Under the pieces are notes generated by a model that worked only from the letters and a program-made list of their open reading frames with translations, was not told the DNA's origin and did not search any database. Shown here piece after piece: positions 36,754 to 50,660 of a stretch of 64,000 nucleotides of DNA (position 1 is the first letter of the stretch; the number at the start of each line of letters is the position of its first letter). The DNA lies in the NCBI RefSeq assembly GCF_037975245.1, contig NC_092568.1:36547001-36611000 (forward strand). Reading direction: 5' to 3'. Made by a program: the position numbers and the translations under genes. The DNA comes from Apostichopus japonicus. Taxonomy: Eukaryota > Echinodermata > Holothuroidea > Aspidochirotida > Stichopodidae.

Positions 36754-39259
36754 GCCTCCATCCTCAGTCATGGGAAACATTCAGCCAGGGTTTGTTACAT
36801 TTGTTCTTCCTACCCCCCCCCCCCACCTCCTTCTCTTGTCCTATTCTCTCCTTTAAAAGTTGTCCCTCCCCACCACCTCCTCCTTTTCACCCTTTAAAAG
36901 CTGGTTACAACCTTACCCTGAAAACAACAAAAGAACGTGACCACACGTTGTTATGTGAGGAGCATGCAAATTCAGAATAGATAATAGAATAATTTCATTT
37001 TATATGAATTCACAGAGGTCAATTGGCATTGTCAAATTTGTAGATTCAGAAACAAAATATGTGAAAGAGATTTGAAGAATCTTGCTGATGGTACTTAAAT
37101 GGTTGCTGAGATCACTAGGTAAAGACGCAGAAAAACGTGAGGTTTTCGATGATACATTCTGTTTTAATCGATTCCAACATGCTTTTCATCCTCGTCACAA
37201 CTTGGTTTAAAGGCTTTATTCTTCGGAAAAACACTATCGACCAAATGTGTGTAAATAGAGGAGCAAAAAAGCCAGAGATCACAGAAACCAGTGACTACAA
37301 TGAGAAATCATTTTTACTGGTTTTTCTCCTCTCCGCAATTCGAAAACGTTTCTCTTTTCTTCCCCCCTAAAATATCATTTTTGTTGACAAACTTTCCTAA
37401 GACAGTAATCCTATTACTACAGGTGGACAATCATCACATTTCCAAACTCAAATATAGGAAAAAGTGCAATCCTTACTTAGACAGACAAGATTATAACCGT
37501 TGAGCTTTTTTCTTATTCTAAATCTCTTCTTTTTAAAACTGGGTCTCTATGAATGAAAACCCATCATACACAGCAGCTGTTGCTGTTATCTGCGAGATAC
37601 TTGTGCCCGTAAAAAAAACTAAAAAAAAACGTGAAAATATTTATAAAAAATATAAAAAAAGGCCAAAAGTCTCAAAAATCATGTACAACTGCAATATGCC
37701 CCAAAGTTAGGCTTGATCGTGTTATCCTAGACCTATTTTCTCAATGGCCTGATTTGTTTGTGGTGTGTACACAAAAATTCATGATACTTCAAAGCCTTGT
37801 TTGACACAATGGGTTGAACCCACACAAAAGGCGGTATCCTTCTCTCGGCAAGTGGCTCTGCACATTGTTAAAACCAAAACTGGCTTTGGGAAAAGAAAAA
37901 AAAAATGCACTTTTTCTTTCTTTCTTATCTTCCATTGATAGCTCGAAAAGAGTCAAGGTGAAATAGGGAGGAGCCGATACCAGTGAAAGAAAATTTTGAA
38001 CCAGAACAAGCAGTATCAACACAGACTATACGGGAGAGGACAAAGCATTACCGAGCTAATCTGTAGCCAAACTGTGAAAATGCCTCGGGCATTCTGCGGG
38101 CCTCAAAGAACTCCGAGTAGGAGGGTGTTAAAGGTAACTGAATGTTGTATCATGTATAGGCAAGAAATGAATAGGCAAATAAAAAAATTCTTTTGCACTT
38201 TGAAGGGAGGGAAAGAAAAATTGTAACAGATCATTGGTAACTGTCTCTAACATTTGGAGTGGGGGGGGAGGGCCATTTTGCACTTTGGTGATTGTAACAT
38301 ATTTTTTCTTTCCTTCTTTTATTAACCCGTGTCTTGAGTTAACACAACTTTTCCGTTTAGCAGGGGGATACGTCGCCGCACCATGAATATGTTCCGTGGG
38401 TCCGAGGTTTGTAATCATCGTTGCCTTCTACCGGAGAGTGCCAGAGATTTAGTTACAGTATGTCAAACACTTTCACAGTGTCATAATTCTTTGAATAAAA
38501 ATGTATGACGCTGACGACGTTTGTCAGACCGGGTACGGGGAGAAGAGGGAAAAACTGATTAAAAAGAAAGGGGATGGTGTTTATCCTGATCATGCCATCT
38601 TAAATACCTCTGTCAAATGGAGCGTTATTTATATCCTCCTAATATCAACAACTTTGGTCATGCTGTTGGCATCGTCTCTAAACAAGAAGCTACTTCTGAC
38701 TGACTCTGGCTGGTCATGATTATGTCTCTCCCCCCACCCCCCCCCCCAAAGAATGAGGGAATCATGAAGTGGAAGAGTTGCACAAAAACAAGGCTTGCAC
38801 TACCACCTCCGGAAAGATGAATTTCTTTACACCTTACAGTATTACAAGGACTCGAACTGAGCCGTTAACAAGCAGACCCTATAGAATCATTGAAAGTTAT
38901 GTTCTTTTAGCATGGGTTGTTGGGTGATGTGCATAATAAGTGTGGTATACTTGCGCCATTTAAATGAGAAAAAAGTTTAAAATATTTATTTAAATGGGTA
39001 AAGAGACTTTTACAAGTAACTTTTAAACAAACTGACTGTAACAAATAACACACATATACAATACAACACATATACAAAACAAAACAGTTTGTCAAGTTAT
39101 GACTTTATTAATTAAGAAAACAAAAGCATCGTGCATTGTGATCAGTACATGGCTACACTAATTAATTTACAGCCATCAGTTTTTATGTTTTTTTCTCCCT
39201 GATAGTGAAGTAACACAGTTTACGCAAATCCTACACAAATTGTCCCTATGGGAAGGAAT

Positions 39260-39290
39260 GGGTGGGGGGGGTGGGGGAGGGGAGTGGGGG
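39260..39290 (+). other. G-quadruplex motif on the plus strand
   Basis: G-tracts of 3, 8, 5, 4 and 5 separated by single T or A, or AGT. Template strand of Meis. Confidence 0.55.
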
Positions 39291-40164
39291 TCAATGTAAT
39301 TATTTAAATCTTGAAGTATGACAGCATATGTACCAATCATTCAGTGAAACCACTAAATATACACTGGCATTGTTTCTCTAAAATATGATTCATAAAGATC
39401 ACATAAAGTTTGAAGAGAAGAAGAACAACAACAGATGGGCCAAGTTTTTCCAGACTCTGCATAAACTATGAAAGTTTATTTTTACTGAGAGCCGTGGTCG
39501 TCGTTGGAGACGAAGTGCTAGGACAAATTCAAGCAAATTTACCTCATACTGGGAATCCCTGTCCAGCCTGTCACAGTGTTCATTATTATTTTCCATCAGT
39601 TTAGTCAGTCGCAATTTGCTGAACACTCCCAACTTTGAACCCCACTGCAAATAAAAATGGGAGAAGGGGTTTCAACGGATTTCTGAATTTACCAAATAAT
39701 CTCGCTCGTTCGCTCTTTAAACAATTAAAGACAAGCGAGAGACAAAAAAAGAACAAAAGAGGAGAGAGAGAGATAAAAAAAAACTCAGTTAAAAATGTAC
39801 AAGTGAATCCACAGTTAATTAATGCTCTCTGCCAAAGTGACTTAAAACTGTTTTTTATCCCATGGTAAATGTTGCAATGCTGACAGAGGTAGCATGAAAA
39901 TAAAAGCCTACAGCCTCTTTACCAACCCAAACCAGTGTCTTCTCACTATCCTCCATAACCCCAGAAATGTCAGAAAGTTGAAAATACATACAAATTAGTT
40001 CAAATTTAGTCACACTTTTACTGTTGTCATTTTGTTTGCCTTGCTGTGTTATATCGATACTTTATTATCACGAGAATAAATGTTTTTTGGAGCAGCAAAA
40101 GTCCAAACACAAATTACCCATGGAAGGAAAAGTTGGAACAATTTCAATTCTATTTTAAATTTAC

Positions 40165-40815
40165 GATCCCCCAATGCACTAAACATGTGAAAGGTTGATG
40201 GGTATTTAACAGAGAGGTCGACCTACTCCATGATGATCATTTTGGAGTTCTGGTTGGGTAACAATGACGAAGCGAACTGGACAAAACAATAACTCTTTGT
40301 CTTATATGACAATGATCCTGATTACAATACTGTAGGTTTGACAAGCTGATAGACAAATGTGTTTTATTATCATGTCAAGTGAGAGACAATCACCGTGGAA
40401 ACTGCCTAGAAGGAAGGGTGATCCCCAGAGCACTAAATTGTGATAAGTTTGATGGGTAATTAACAGGGAGGTCAAGCTCACCAATGAAGATTATTTATCA
40501 TGTCTGGTTCTGGATGGGTAATGATGACAAAGCAAACTGAATAAAACTATAACTCTTTGTCTTATATAACAATGATCCTCATTACAATAGTGTAGGTCTG
40601 AAAAGCTGAACGAACGGTAGGGTGATCCCCAGAACACTAAATTGTGATAAGTTTGATGGACATTATACAGTGAGGATGTCAAGCTAGCCAATGAAGATTA
40701 TTATGTGTGGCTCTGGTTGGGTAATGATGACAAATGAAAAAAACAAAACAATAACTCTTTGTCTAATTTAACAAATGTTCCTGATTACAATAGGTCTGCA
40801 AAGCTCATATACAAA
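40165..40815. repeat. Diverged tandem repeat, three copies of a roughly 200-255-nt unit
   Basis: Copies begin at 40165, 40420 and 40624 with GATCCCC-(N)-CACTAAA. Each contains GATGGG or GATGGACAT, then AATAACTCTTTGTCT or its variant, ATGATCCTGATTACAATA and GTCTG-AAAGCT. Copy 1 carries about 50 extra nucleotides (40351-40400) that copy 2 lacks, which explains the unequal spacing. Two minus-strand open frames sharing HQTYHNLV come from successive copies and are not a gene. Confidence 0.85.
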
Positions 40816-43800
40816 ATATGTGGCACATTACAGTAATTAAACCATGCATTTAATGGTTTGCTATTGCACCAGCTGACCCGACCTCTATCTACGATGCCTG
40901 ACAGGATGGAGGTGGGGCAAATGAGCAGTAGGGACAGATGGGGAGGGGGTACGAGAGGGTTGAAAGGGGGAGGGTTTTCAGTTGGTAATTAGTTATCAAC
41001 TGGAATACTATTGAAATTCTCCTCATACTGGTTTACACACTACCACAGAGGAATTGTTTTCCGAAAATTTAAAGGAGTTATAAATACATATAACAACGTC
41101 TGACTGTATTACATTGCACAAGTCAAATTCAGATGGGTTTTTCGTTATAAAATTATTGGTTATGTGAAGGGTTTGAAGTCTCGTAGCAGAGATTTTAAAG
41201 GCAAGATCTGCACAGAAAAGCGTCTAATTTTACTCTTCCATAAACACAACCTTCGAGACTATATAAACACAACTTCTTATATAATAATATTACACCATCG
41301 TCAATTGATCAAAGGTAATAAACATCCAAAATACACAAAAGCCTAATAACTGTGTTAACTAAAGAACCCCCCCCCCCCCAATTCTTACTCGGACGATACT
41401 GGATGCAAATGAATTGCTAAGAGAGGTTCAAAACCTGCTTGTTCAGCATTTCTTATCCCTTTGGCCTTCTGGTTAAGCTGAGGTATAATACCTAATATCC
41501 TCTACACGAGAACAAATGTACCCATAAAACATTTTCTTGCGAGGTTAGGGCTCACTACTGATCTACCCAAAAACATGCAACACGTTCTCAATTCTTATCT
41601 ACCCAGACTTGCATTCTGTCTGTCCCGAATACAAGAAAGCCTCCACATGTCTGTACTGAAAAATATACATATTTTTCTTGGTTTTTTTTCCATTTTTATT
41701 TATATTTTTTACATCTATTTTTATCATTTTTCTTTTCTATTTTCTTGTGAGTCCTTGTCAATATTACCAACTGGAAATCAATCTTATTTGATGGACAAGG
41801 CTTTCTTCCAGCTGGTTGAAGATTTAAAAGTAAAGAAATACAACAGCAGCAGTTGACTTCAGTATAAGTTTATCTATTTTGCGTCTCTCTGTATTTAAGA
41901 AAAGGAGGGGCCCTTGGCAAGGGAAACTTTCCAAAAATTCCCCTGATACTGGCAAAACTTTACCTCTAAAGTGAAATCATTCCATGCACAAAGCTTAATG
42001 GATCAAAATGTCCCTGAGGATGGCCAAAATGGAGATATAATGAATTTATTTTGAAAGCATTTCCACCAAAATTGAAAAACAATTGACTAAATGTTATGAT
42101 TTTAAAACTCCAAACACTTAAACGCAATAAGTTTCGTGCCTGACGAAAATGTTCATTTAAAAAAGTTTCTCCTATTTAAGGAAAGGCTTTAGGACATATT
42201 TTCATGTAACGATGTAACAGGTTTATTAACTCACAGAAAAGATGCATTTATAGCCAAATTTATCACCCGAAATATTAAAATATCTCCCATTTTTATTTGT
42301 TTTTGCTTTTAAAATCTGTTCAAAATCTCATGTCACTCACAAACTCTGATGATATAATTCACAAAATTTCCCTTACCCAATTAAAGTTACATATGCGCGC
42401 ATATAACCCAAATTATATCAACAGTGTTTCAATCAAGAATCCACGTAACGTTTCACACTTTATTTTTGAAATTCATTTAGTTTTGAATTTTTTCTATAGC
42501 TCCCTCAACTAGAAACTGTGATGGTAAATAGCATGGCATCTTTTAATCTAATCCCAGAATGCCTAAAAGACATAATACATAAAAATGAAAATAATTTTTA
42601 TCCATCAACAATGCATTTATATCATAATGTAACTAACTTATACATTGGGGGAAAAAATATCGTTAATAGACGATGTAAGAGTTGAAACACTTTACTTTTT
42701 ACAGTGAAACCAGATGACCAAGTATAAAATTTGCCTTATCAGAATTTGACGATGTGCTCTGGAACCTTTTTACATGATTTTATTATCGTCAAAGGATGTA
42801 TTAATTTCCTTCAGCTTTGACACAATGTAAACAAATATTAAAATATTACAGAGTCGAAGGTGATCGGGAACTCTGCGTCATCTGGACAAACCATATCCTT
42901 TTCTATTACAGTTATGAAATCCACGAATGTGTCAAAAGCAGCTTACAGGATTATTTCATCTTTAAGAACTTCATTTTACGGAAATAAGAAGTTGTGTCTA
43001 TTGTTCCATGCCATTTGATTTTGATGATAACATTGCAAGACAATTTTGATTGGCTACTACCAGCTTCAATTCAAGAAATTGAGTAAAGCCATCATCCCTT
43101 AATTCCCCCCCCCCATTTCTCTGCTGCTTCTGCCATTCTCTCTCCCCCTCCCACCCACCCCTACCCCCCCAAAAAAAATTCTTTAGGTATATTTTACATT
43201 TGATTTAATACTTAAAAATCCAGTGTCTGGATGAACAAAAAATTTAAGAACGGATAAAGCCATTAATTTCTTGCTCATTATAACATTCATTTCGTGACGA
43301 GGTGTCATAATAGTTTACCTATTATTGCGATCCTATTTTGAGTAATAACAAGATTGGAGGTAATAAAGGTTTTACTATAAATTGTTTACACAAACACAGC
43401 ATGTTGCTTTAATTTTTGTTATTATAATATATCACTCAATTCTAAGTCAATTTTTAATTGAGACAAACTAATTCAGACATTGTCAACTCATTTTCTAGCA
43501 AATTTTCTTGTTTCACTCTGCTGTTTTTTGGTTGTTTTTTTTCTTTGGGTGGGGGGGCGAGGAGGGGCTCTGCTATGTAACTTGAAAGTTCTTGCAAATG
43601 CCATATGAAGGGAAATGTTACTGTTATGTCTCAAAACACTTTCAATTTGAGTTGTGATACAGTTAATATTCTCCAAAACCACTCTCTCTGTTATTCAAAT
43701 ACTCACTTATTCTTCCGTCACTTTGGAGCACTTCTACTTTGACACTTAAAGGAATTGATCTTCTGTAGAAATTACAATGTAAGTAGAAGTTGCTTAAAGT

Positions 43801-45499
43801 GTGCCATTGGAAATTTAAGCAAGCACCACTGTTATATTCTAGAACTTCAAAACACTTTCACTCCGACAATAATAATGAAAACTAGAAGTTGTCATGAAAG
43901 TTGAAGCTGATAAAAGTGCCATTCAAATTTTCGGTGTTCAAGCAGATAAAACAGAACATGGATTTACTTCGAGACACAATTAACTGCACGATATTCTTTC
44001 GAAGTTGTAGGTGGAATTTAGACTGGAGAAAGAGGATAGGAACGAAAGAAAAGGAATATATTCACGATCATCGACCGAGGAAACAAATTTGTAATCAATA
44101 TTACTTCCTCCTCTAAGATGTAATCTGAAATTTTTTCATGTAACCTTTTGCGAATAATAATACAAGGTCAAATCCCCGAGTGGTTAAATTAGTCTGTATC
44201 CTTCCAAAGTCCTCTCTCCCTCCCCTCTCAGGAGAGAAAGCCGGAGGAATTTGATCGTTTGATGACAAGTGGAAAAGAGGGACCTGGATACTGACTACAT
44301 AAAGATTTGGAACAAATCCCAAACATCAGAAAATGACGAACCAAACACAGCCTTCCATCCATTTTGAGTTTCAGAGACTGAGCTCTTAAAAGTCATCCAT
44401 CGATTTTGCGAATAAGAACACATCTAAATTTTGTATTGGTTCTTTAACAACGTTTCGGTTCATTTTTGTATTGAGCTTAAACTTCATAGTTTGTTCATGA
44501 CTTGCATTATAGTCTATTTAGACTGATTCGGATCAGTTTAGAACTAAAATAAAGATATTTATACCAAAAGTTATTGGCCAAAATTCTTTTCCCCCGTTTT
44601 TTCCACCACCCCCCCTCCCCCTCATCTTATTTTGTCTGTTTTTGTCGCTGTGATTCTTTGGGTTGTAGTTACCTATTTTCCAACAATTGCGTCTATCGGT
44701 CTCTGATTTGCGACAACATCACTATATGTTTTTGACTACTACTCCGAATAAGACGTACTGCATTTCATCACGCTACGATTATTGTCAACATCTGAATATT
44801 CATTGCCCATGTGAGCGATGAGTCCATTTCATTCTACAAAATTACATTAATTTTTTCTTTTACCTTTTTTTTTTTAAATTACATTTATCTGACCCTGGCA
44901 TCACATCAGAAAATTTCAAAAAGTTTTACACTACATTCATTATTTTAAGGAAACTTTAAACCAACTCAAAAGAGTTTCTGTGTACTTTTTCCCGTTTTGT
45001 TTCGTGGTGTGTGTGGGGGGGAGGGGTGGTTACTTTCTTATGTCAAATAGTACTTTAAGAGACTATAAATAGTGCTGTTCAATTTGACATTAGTTATTCT
45101 AACTCTTGCAAGAAAGACAACAAAATCAATCTCTGATCTCCATTCGCAGCAGCAAATAAATGGACAGACATAAACATTTACACACATATTTATGCTCAGG
45201 ATTTTACCTTGTCAAAGTTAGGTCTTGTTACATCTACAATCATACTTCAACAGAAAAACAAGTTTTCAGATTTACTACTGACAATTTCACAAGTAAAATT
45301 TCTTGAAATGAAATTACAAAGGATTAAAGCTGCCACAAATGTTATTTTGTTCTTTGACACAAAACCAAAACAGATCAAATGTCACATCAGTGTGAGTAAC
45401 GGCCATCTCGGGGGGGAAAAAAATGCCACAACATATGTTTGTTTAGGCTACAGCAGACTGCCCCCCCCCCCCTTTTCATGTTCAAATGAATGTTTGATT

Positions 45500-46160
45500 G
45501 TATCAAATTGACACGTTTTACTCGTCGAGATGTCTGATTACAGAAACAGCTCGGAAAATTGTGTCAGAGGTCGACTGGTAGCTGCGCTTTAACTTGCTGG
45601 GTGTTATCACAAAGCAGATGTTAAATGCCGCACTTAAACATTTTTCGTTATAAAAGCCTTAATATTTATCAAGAGAATCACAGGTAAGGATACACGGCTA
45701 CATAGCACCGAGCCGACGAAAAAAGTCTCGAGTAGCAATTACACACTTAACAAACTAGAATTTCTAATGACTTCTGGTCGGCTAACTTCAGAATGTTTTT
45801 GGCGAGATTTCTTCGCCGGCATTCGACAATGTTTTGGGACGATGTCTATATCATCTTCGGCACACAGAACAGCGAGCAATTCTGCTCAAGTCTGCTTAAT
45901 GAACGGCAGAAAATGAAACAAAACTTAATTAACGAGATTATACCCTCATGGAGAGAAAGGAATCTTCACACGTGATTAGCGGGGTGCGACTCGCTCCACT
46001 CGGAGTAAATCCTGCACGACTCCGCGCCTGGCAAACGCTTCTTCCCCGATTGCGTTTCTTTAATTTCGTAAATGGGTGTTAGTAGCGAGCCCTGGAGGGC
46101 TTCAGTCATTTAGCAAATTGTTTCATTTATGAACCCAGAAAATAAAATGGAATTTTGAGT
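45500..46160. promoter_or_regulatory. Long CpG-retaining block, candidate enhancer
   Basis: About 650 bp nearly free of simple repeats and rich in CG dinucleotides, most densely at 45970-46050. It contains CACGTG (45969-45974) running straight into GATTAG, plus several AT-rich homeodomain-like words. A 60-codon plus-strand frame (45793-45975, start MFLARFLRRHSTMFWDD) lies inside it. It has a usable AG just 5' but no homology that I recognise. A regulatory element is the more likely reading. Confidence 0.28.
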
Positions 46161-47374
46161 TTCCAGCAGGAGAGGAAAAAAATACCCCCTTCAGCGAAAA
46201 CAAAATGGGATTACAGTGCTATAATGGACTGTGGAAGACATATTGAAGAGGTCAGAAATTGCGTATTAATGTCCCATGAGGGATTAATCAGGCATTAGAA
46301 GAAGCCTAGTTGGAATTGGAAAACAAATACTGACACATAAAATAACACTGACAACAAAAAAAAGAAGAAGAAGGGGGGAAAAGAGAAATAGCAAGGCAAA
46401 AAAATCTTTGCCATCTCTCTCTCTCTCTCGATCGAGTGACAATCTGAACTAATCTACTTGAGTGTTGACTGCAGCGTATTACGTTCGTCGTAAAAGTGTG
46501 TATTGCAGAAAATTACAAACTTCCAGTAAATATCATAGAATGGCAGACGGTATATATCCTCTACAAAATCTGTTTTAAATTCATCTCCATCGGAAACATG
46601 CTCTCCGGTCGTAACGTTTCTCAAAGCCAAGAGTTGAGATGACGTGTGAGAATATCTGAAAAGTTTCGGGGAAAGTTCGGAAAATACATGCCAGATCTGT
46701 TAATTCTGTTTTAACTTTAAAAAGAAGAAAGGAAACTTTCTCTAGAACTTCTGTACAAACCACTTCTGATTGATATTTTTGCTTTACAAAATAATCAGGC
46801 GATGGGCGATGCTCGAATCATAAAAAAGTGCGAGGTTTCTATTTCAAACAAGTACAGCTTGGTCTAGAGTCATGTACTTAATTACACGCACTGCCCGACT
46901 CGCACGCATTTCTTTAGGGAAGAGTTTAAAAAACGCTGATTCTCTACGTCTACAAAAAAAATTAAGGGGCTGTGAAGGGGTGGGAAACAAGTCGATGTCC
47001 AATATTTCTTTATCTTTAAAATGGCCAGTAGCAATATTCTATTTTCTTTTCTTTTCTTTTCCTTTTCTCTTTTATTATCCTTTTTCTTTTGGGGTTTCGT
47101 AAAATGTTGATCAAGACGATCATCACCTACTAGAGAGGTGCCGTCGCAACTTCTCAGCCAATGAACCCTACAAAGTACAAGAGTTAAAAACTGACGGTGA
47201 AACAAACCTCTGTCGTTGCTGCACCAAAATTTTATGAGCTCCTTCCTGAGGAAATGGGGAGTGTAACTTGCAAGGTAGCTGGGGGGGACCTAGGAATATG
47301 AAACACCTCCAGCACCCTGGGAAGTTTATAATTAAAGCTTGCAGCCCCTGCTGTGTGAATTCCTACCATATTTA

Positions 47375-47412
47375 CGATATATATACATACAGATATATAA
47401 CATATACATATA

Positions 47413-47457
<45 letters not shown>

Positions 47458-47461
47458 TATA
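47375..47461. repeat. Long AT dinucleotide microsatellite
   Basis: A nearly pure TA run at 47415-47450, flanked by interrupted ATACATATA copies. Likely polymorphic and able to extrude as a cruciform. Confidence 0.95.
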
Positions 47462-50400
47462 CTGGTGTTTGCCCCTAAGGGTACATAGTCCCTGTACCAT
47501 TTCTAGATACTTTTTATTATATTTATGGATACATATTAGCTAGTTAGGGGCATGGAGGGGTGATATACCTATCCTGTTGGAGGTAACCTGGTGAACTCTA
47601 GTGGCCAGTGTGAGGTCATCATGCCATTAATAGTACCCATACTGGTATATATAAATGTTGGTTCAAGGAGATCCTCCATATTTCTTTTGAAATTGGTAGG
47701 TAACAATACACTAAGTACAGTAGAATACACTACCATAACTCCAATTCCATATGCTGGGGGGAGGGGGGGCAGGGCGGAGGAAGGGGATGGGAAGAGATAG
47801 ATGCAGGAAGGAGAGATGAGAGAGAGTGGGGTAGGAGGAAATGGAAAAACATCATACAGGAGGGGCATCATATATGCTTCCAGTCTGACAAGTGAGTGAG
47901 TGGGTGTTGCACGTGGCGAGATTGACGAAACACATAATCTTCCCTCTTACGGAATGGCGCCACATCTGAAGAAGATACCACAACATTGCTTATGTACCAC
48001 TTATGAATATTTTTCAAGTTCAATGCTTTGAAATTGAGATAAAGAAGAAAAACTACCGAAGATGCAATTGATTCAGCTGCAGGATGGATGACAGCATCAA
48101 CCATAGTCATACCCTCCCCTCCCCCTCCCCCACCCCCTCCCCTCCCTCTCACCCCTAACCTCTTCATATCCACACACACATTCCTAAACCTCCCATGATT
48201 AACATTGCGAATGGACCTTCTTTCTACCACTGTCAAACTCAAAGGTAATAAACTGTATGAAATTCACATTTTTACAAACTTTTTTTTCAATTCCCTAATC
48301 TTTAAGTTTATGACTTGAGACTTGGAAAGAATATATCGATGATGTATGAAAGGCAAATCTGAGAAAATAACTGTCTTTGCAGGTTCACGAAACACAACTT
48401 TACATATATAGATGGAGTATGCAAACATTGCTTGCAAGAACTTAAATTCGTCTGTACACAACATCCATTAGCTTTTGGTGATGTCTACATTTCTAATGAG
48501 ACCTGAAAGCCCACGGCTATGAAAATTTACAGCATAACAGCCTTCCACCCAGGAACCAGATATTTCGGGACTGGGAACCCCCCATGTTGTTGATTCCAGA
48601 GGTAATCCATACCACGAGCCTACAGGACGGGAGAACCAGCCTCCTCTGGAGACTATTGTCAGTTGCCTGGCGTCCTCTCTCGGCTTGGTGCCTTAGCGTC
48701 CTACCAAGAGGGAGGGTATCGAATCATCCCGAGTCCGAGACATTCCTTCCTTGTTTACAACTTTGATTGGTGACCGAAACCTATTTGCCGAGCATAGGAT
48801 CCTTGAGCGACACAAAGATCATATTTACAGGAGCCAGTAAGAAAAGCCGGCGATGAACAAGATAAAAAAGACTTGATAAACATGATAGGGATGCCGCCTT
48901 GACAACTACTGCCGTTCACACTTTCAACAAATAACCACAAAAAGAGAGAGACTGATAGATATAGACTAGATAACCTCCCCCCCCAGTCCCCCCCTCTACA
49001 GAAAAATAATAATAATAAAAAAATTAAAAATTCACATAACTGTTTGCATATTTTTATTTTACCTATAGGTACAGGTACCAATTTCTTGGGTTGTTTCCAC
49101 TGTTAATGATATCCCAGTCAATTTTCTATTCTCCAGTTAAATTTACAAAATAAAGGAATCAGTCCAAGTCGTATTTCTGTACTACTTTTCATTTTTCTGT
49201 ATAGCAATGAACCCTTTTAATAAACATGTGTGGCTCATTAAACAAAGTGGCTGGACAACATAGTCTAACACAAAGACATTCTGTCAGTTCCTCAGATGCA
49301 ACACAAAACCTCAATTCGAAAATAAAATAGACTTTAATGGCCTTACAAGAAAGACTATTCAAGTCGATTATTATTATGATGATGAATTGGAATATAATGT
49401 TAGTAATGAAACATTGACAAGTAAAAAAAAAATTGGTTCTTCTTTTCTTTTCCCTTCTTTCTCCTTTTTAATATGCTTTGTTTAATAACTGCCTATTATT
49501 ACTGTAAATTGTCCTTGGATGCAGTTAATACATTTATTGAAAATAATAAACAGTTTTTGTTCAAAATTCTCCATTGTACTGTTTTGACAATCCCTTCTTT
49601 TGTTATTTTTATTTCTACTTCTTCTACCGTGTTACCCTCATATGTCCTTGCAATATTTAGCAAAGCAAGTAAAAGCCCCCCCAAAAAAGTAACAATAATA
49701 AATAATCAGAAATAAAAAGTTTGCTTTCAGATATAATTACTTAAAACTGTTATAGTCATTTCAGTGATTTCCATAAACTAAACCTACAGACATCGCAATA
49801 CCATCAGATTTACTCGAACTATGCACTCACTACAAGAGATACCACCTTCCCTCGGTCGAGATAATTCAATTTGCCGGTAAATATTACACACACAAAAAAA
49901 GAGTCTGAACAATAACCAAACTCCTGAAAGAGAAAGCACGATGACAAAAGCCGAACGCGATAGCAAAACTGCTCGAGAAGAATTGTTTTCTGTTGTTACT
50001 CCAGCCTAATTTGCTGAGGGTTTAAAATCTTTCAGATTACATTTGCTCAAGACGGACGGTGTTGTGTGGCAAAAAATATCTCTTGCCTCGTCCAAATGGG
50101 ATTATCCTTGAGTGAGATCTGCTATCATTGGGTTATTCTCTATTATCCGGTAGCTCTCGCTTATGTCATCCTTGCAATTACCTTCTTAAATGGTTTCAGT
50201 AATGGAAAGTTAATTCAATTGTGCCCTATTTGGGAGACGGAAGAGGGAAAAAGAATCCTTCGCTCTGCCTTGTTCTCTTCTCTTCTCTCTTCCTGGTTGA
50301 TTGTGAGCTCAAAAGTAAAAAAAAAAAATTTTTTTAAAAAGTGACAAAACTATCATTGCGTTCCATCATGCATTTCTCTTCCAATTCAGCCCCAACGTTG

Positions 50401-50529
50401 GGATAATTTAGAGTTCATAGTTTAGTTTCTAAAAGATGACTGGCTCTGCTATCTTTTGTTTTATTTTTCAGACGGTAAAGAAGGGGGGGGGGACCCGATA
50501 GGTTCTTTGGATGGAAGGGAATTTCAGCT

Positions 50530-50660
50530 GTTCATAAGCATGGCCGTGTCGACGTCGTCATCAACATCTTTGCCGTCGCCCGACTGATTGGGTGAGCTTC
50601 AAGCCTGCCTCAATCGTTGAGTGAGCACAAATCCCAGAAGGTTGTGAATTAATAAGAGTG
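50530..50660. promoter_or_regulatory. Short CpG-rich candidate regulatory block
   Basis: A compact stretch with GTCGACGTCGTCATC near 50549 and GCCGTCGCCCGACTGATTGGG near 50572, the latter holding a CCAAT-box-like word on the minus strand. Surroundings are AT-rich. No open frame of note. Confidence 0.18.

Noticed and set aside
40302-40691. Two minus-strand frames sharing HQTYHNLV
   Set aside because: The similarity comes from successive copies of the tandem repeat, not from paralogous exons.
46882-47205. 107-codon minus-strand frame with a Lys/Arg/Glu-rich middle
   Set aside because: The middle is translated A/G-rich low-complexity DNA and the rest matches nothing recognised.
48550-48790. 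GC-richer stretch with a 60-codon frame
   Set aside because: No recognisable product or splice signals; could be a conserved element, but the evidence is too thin to annotate.
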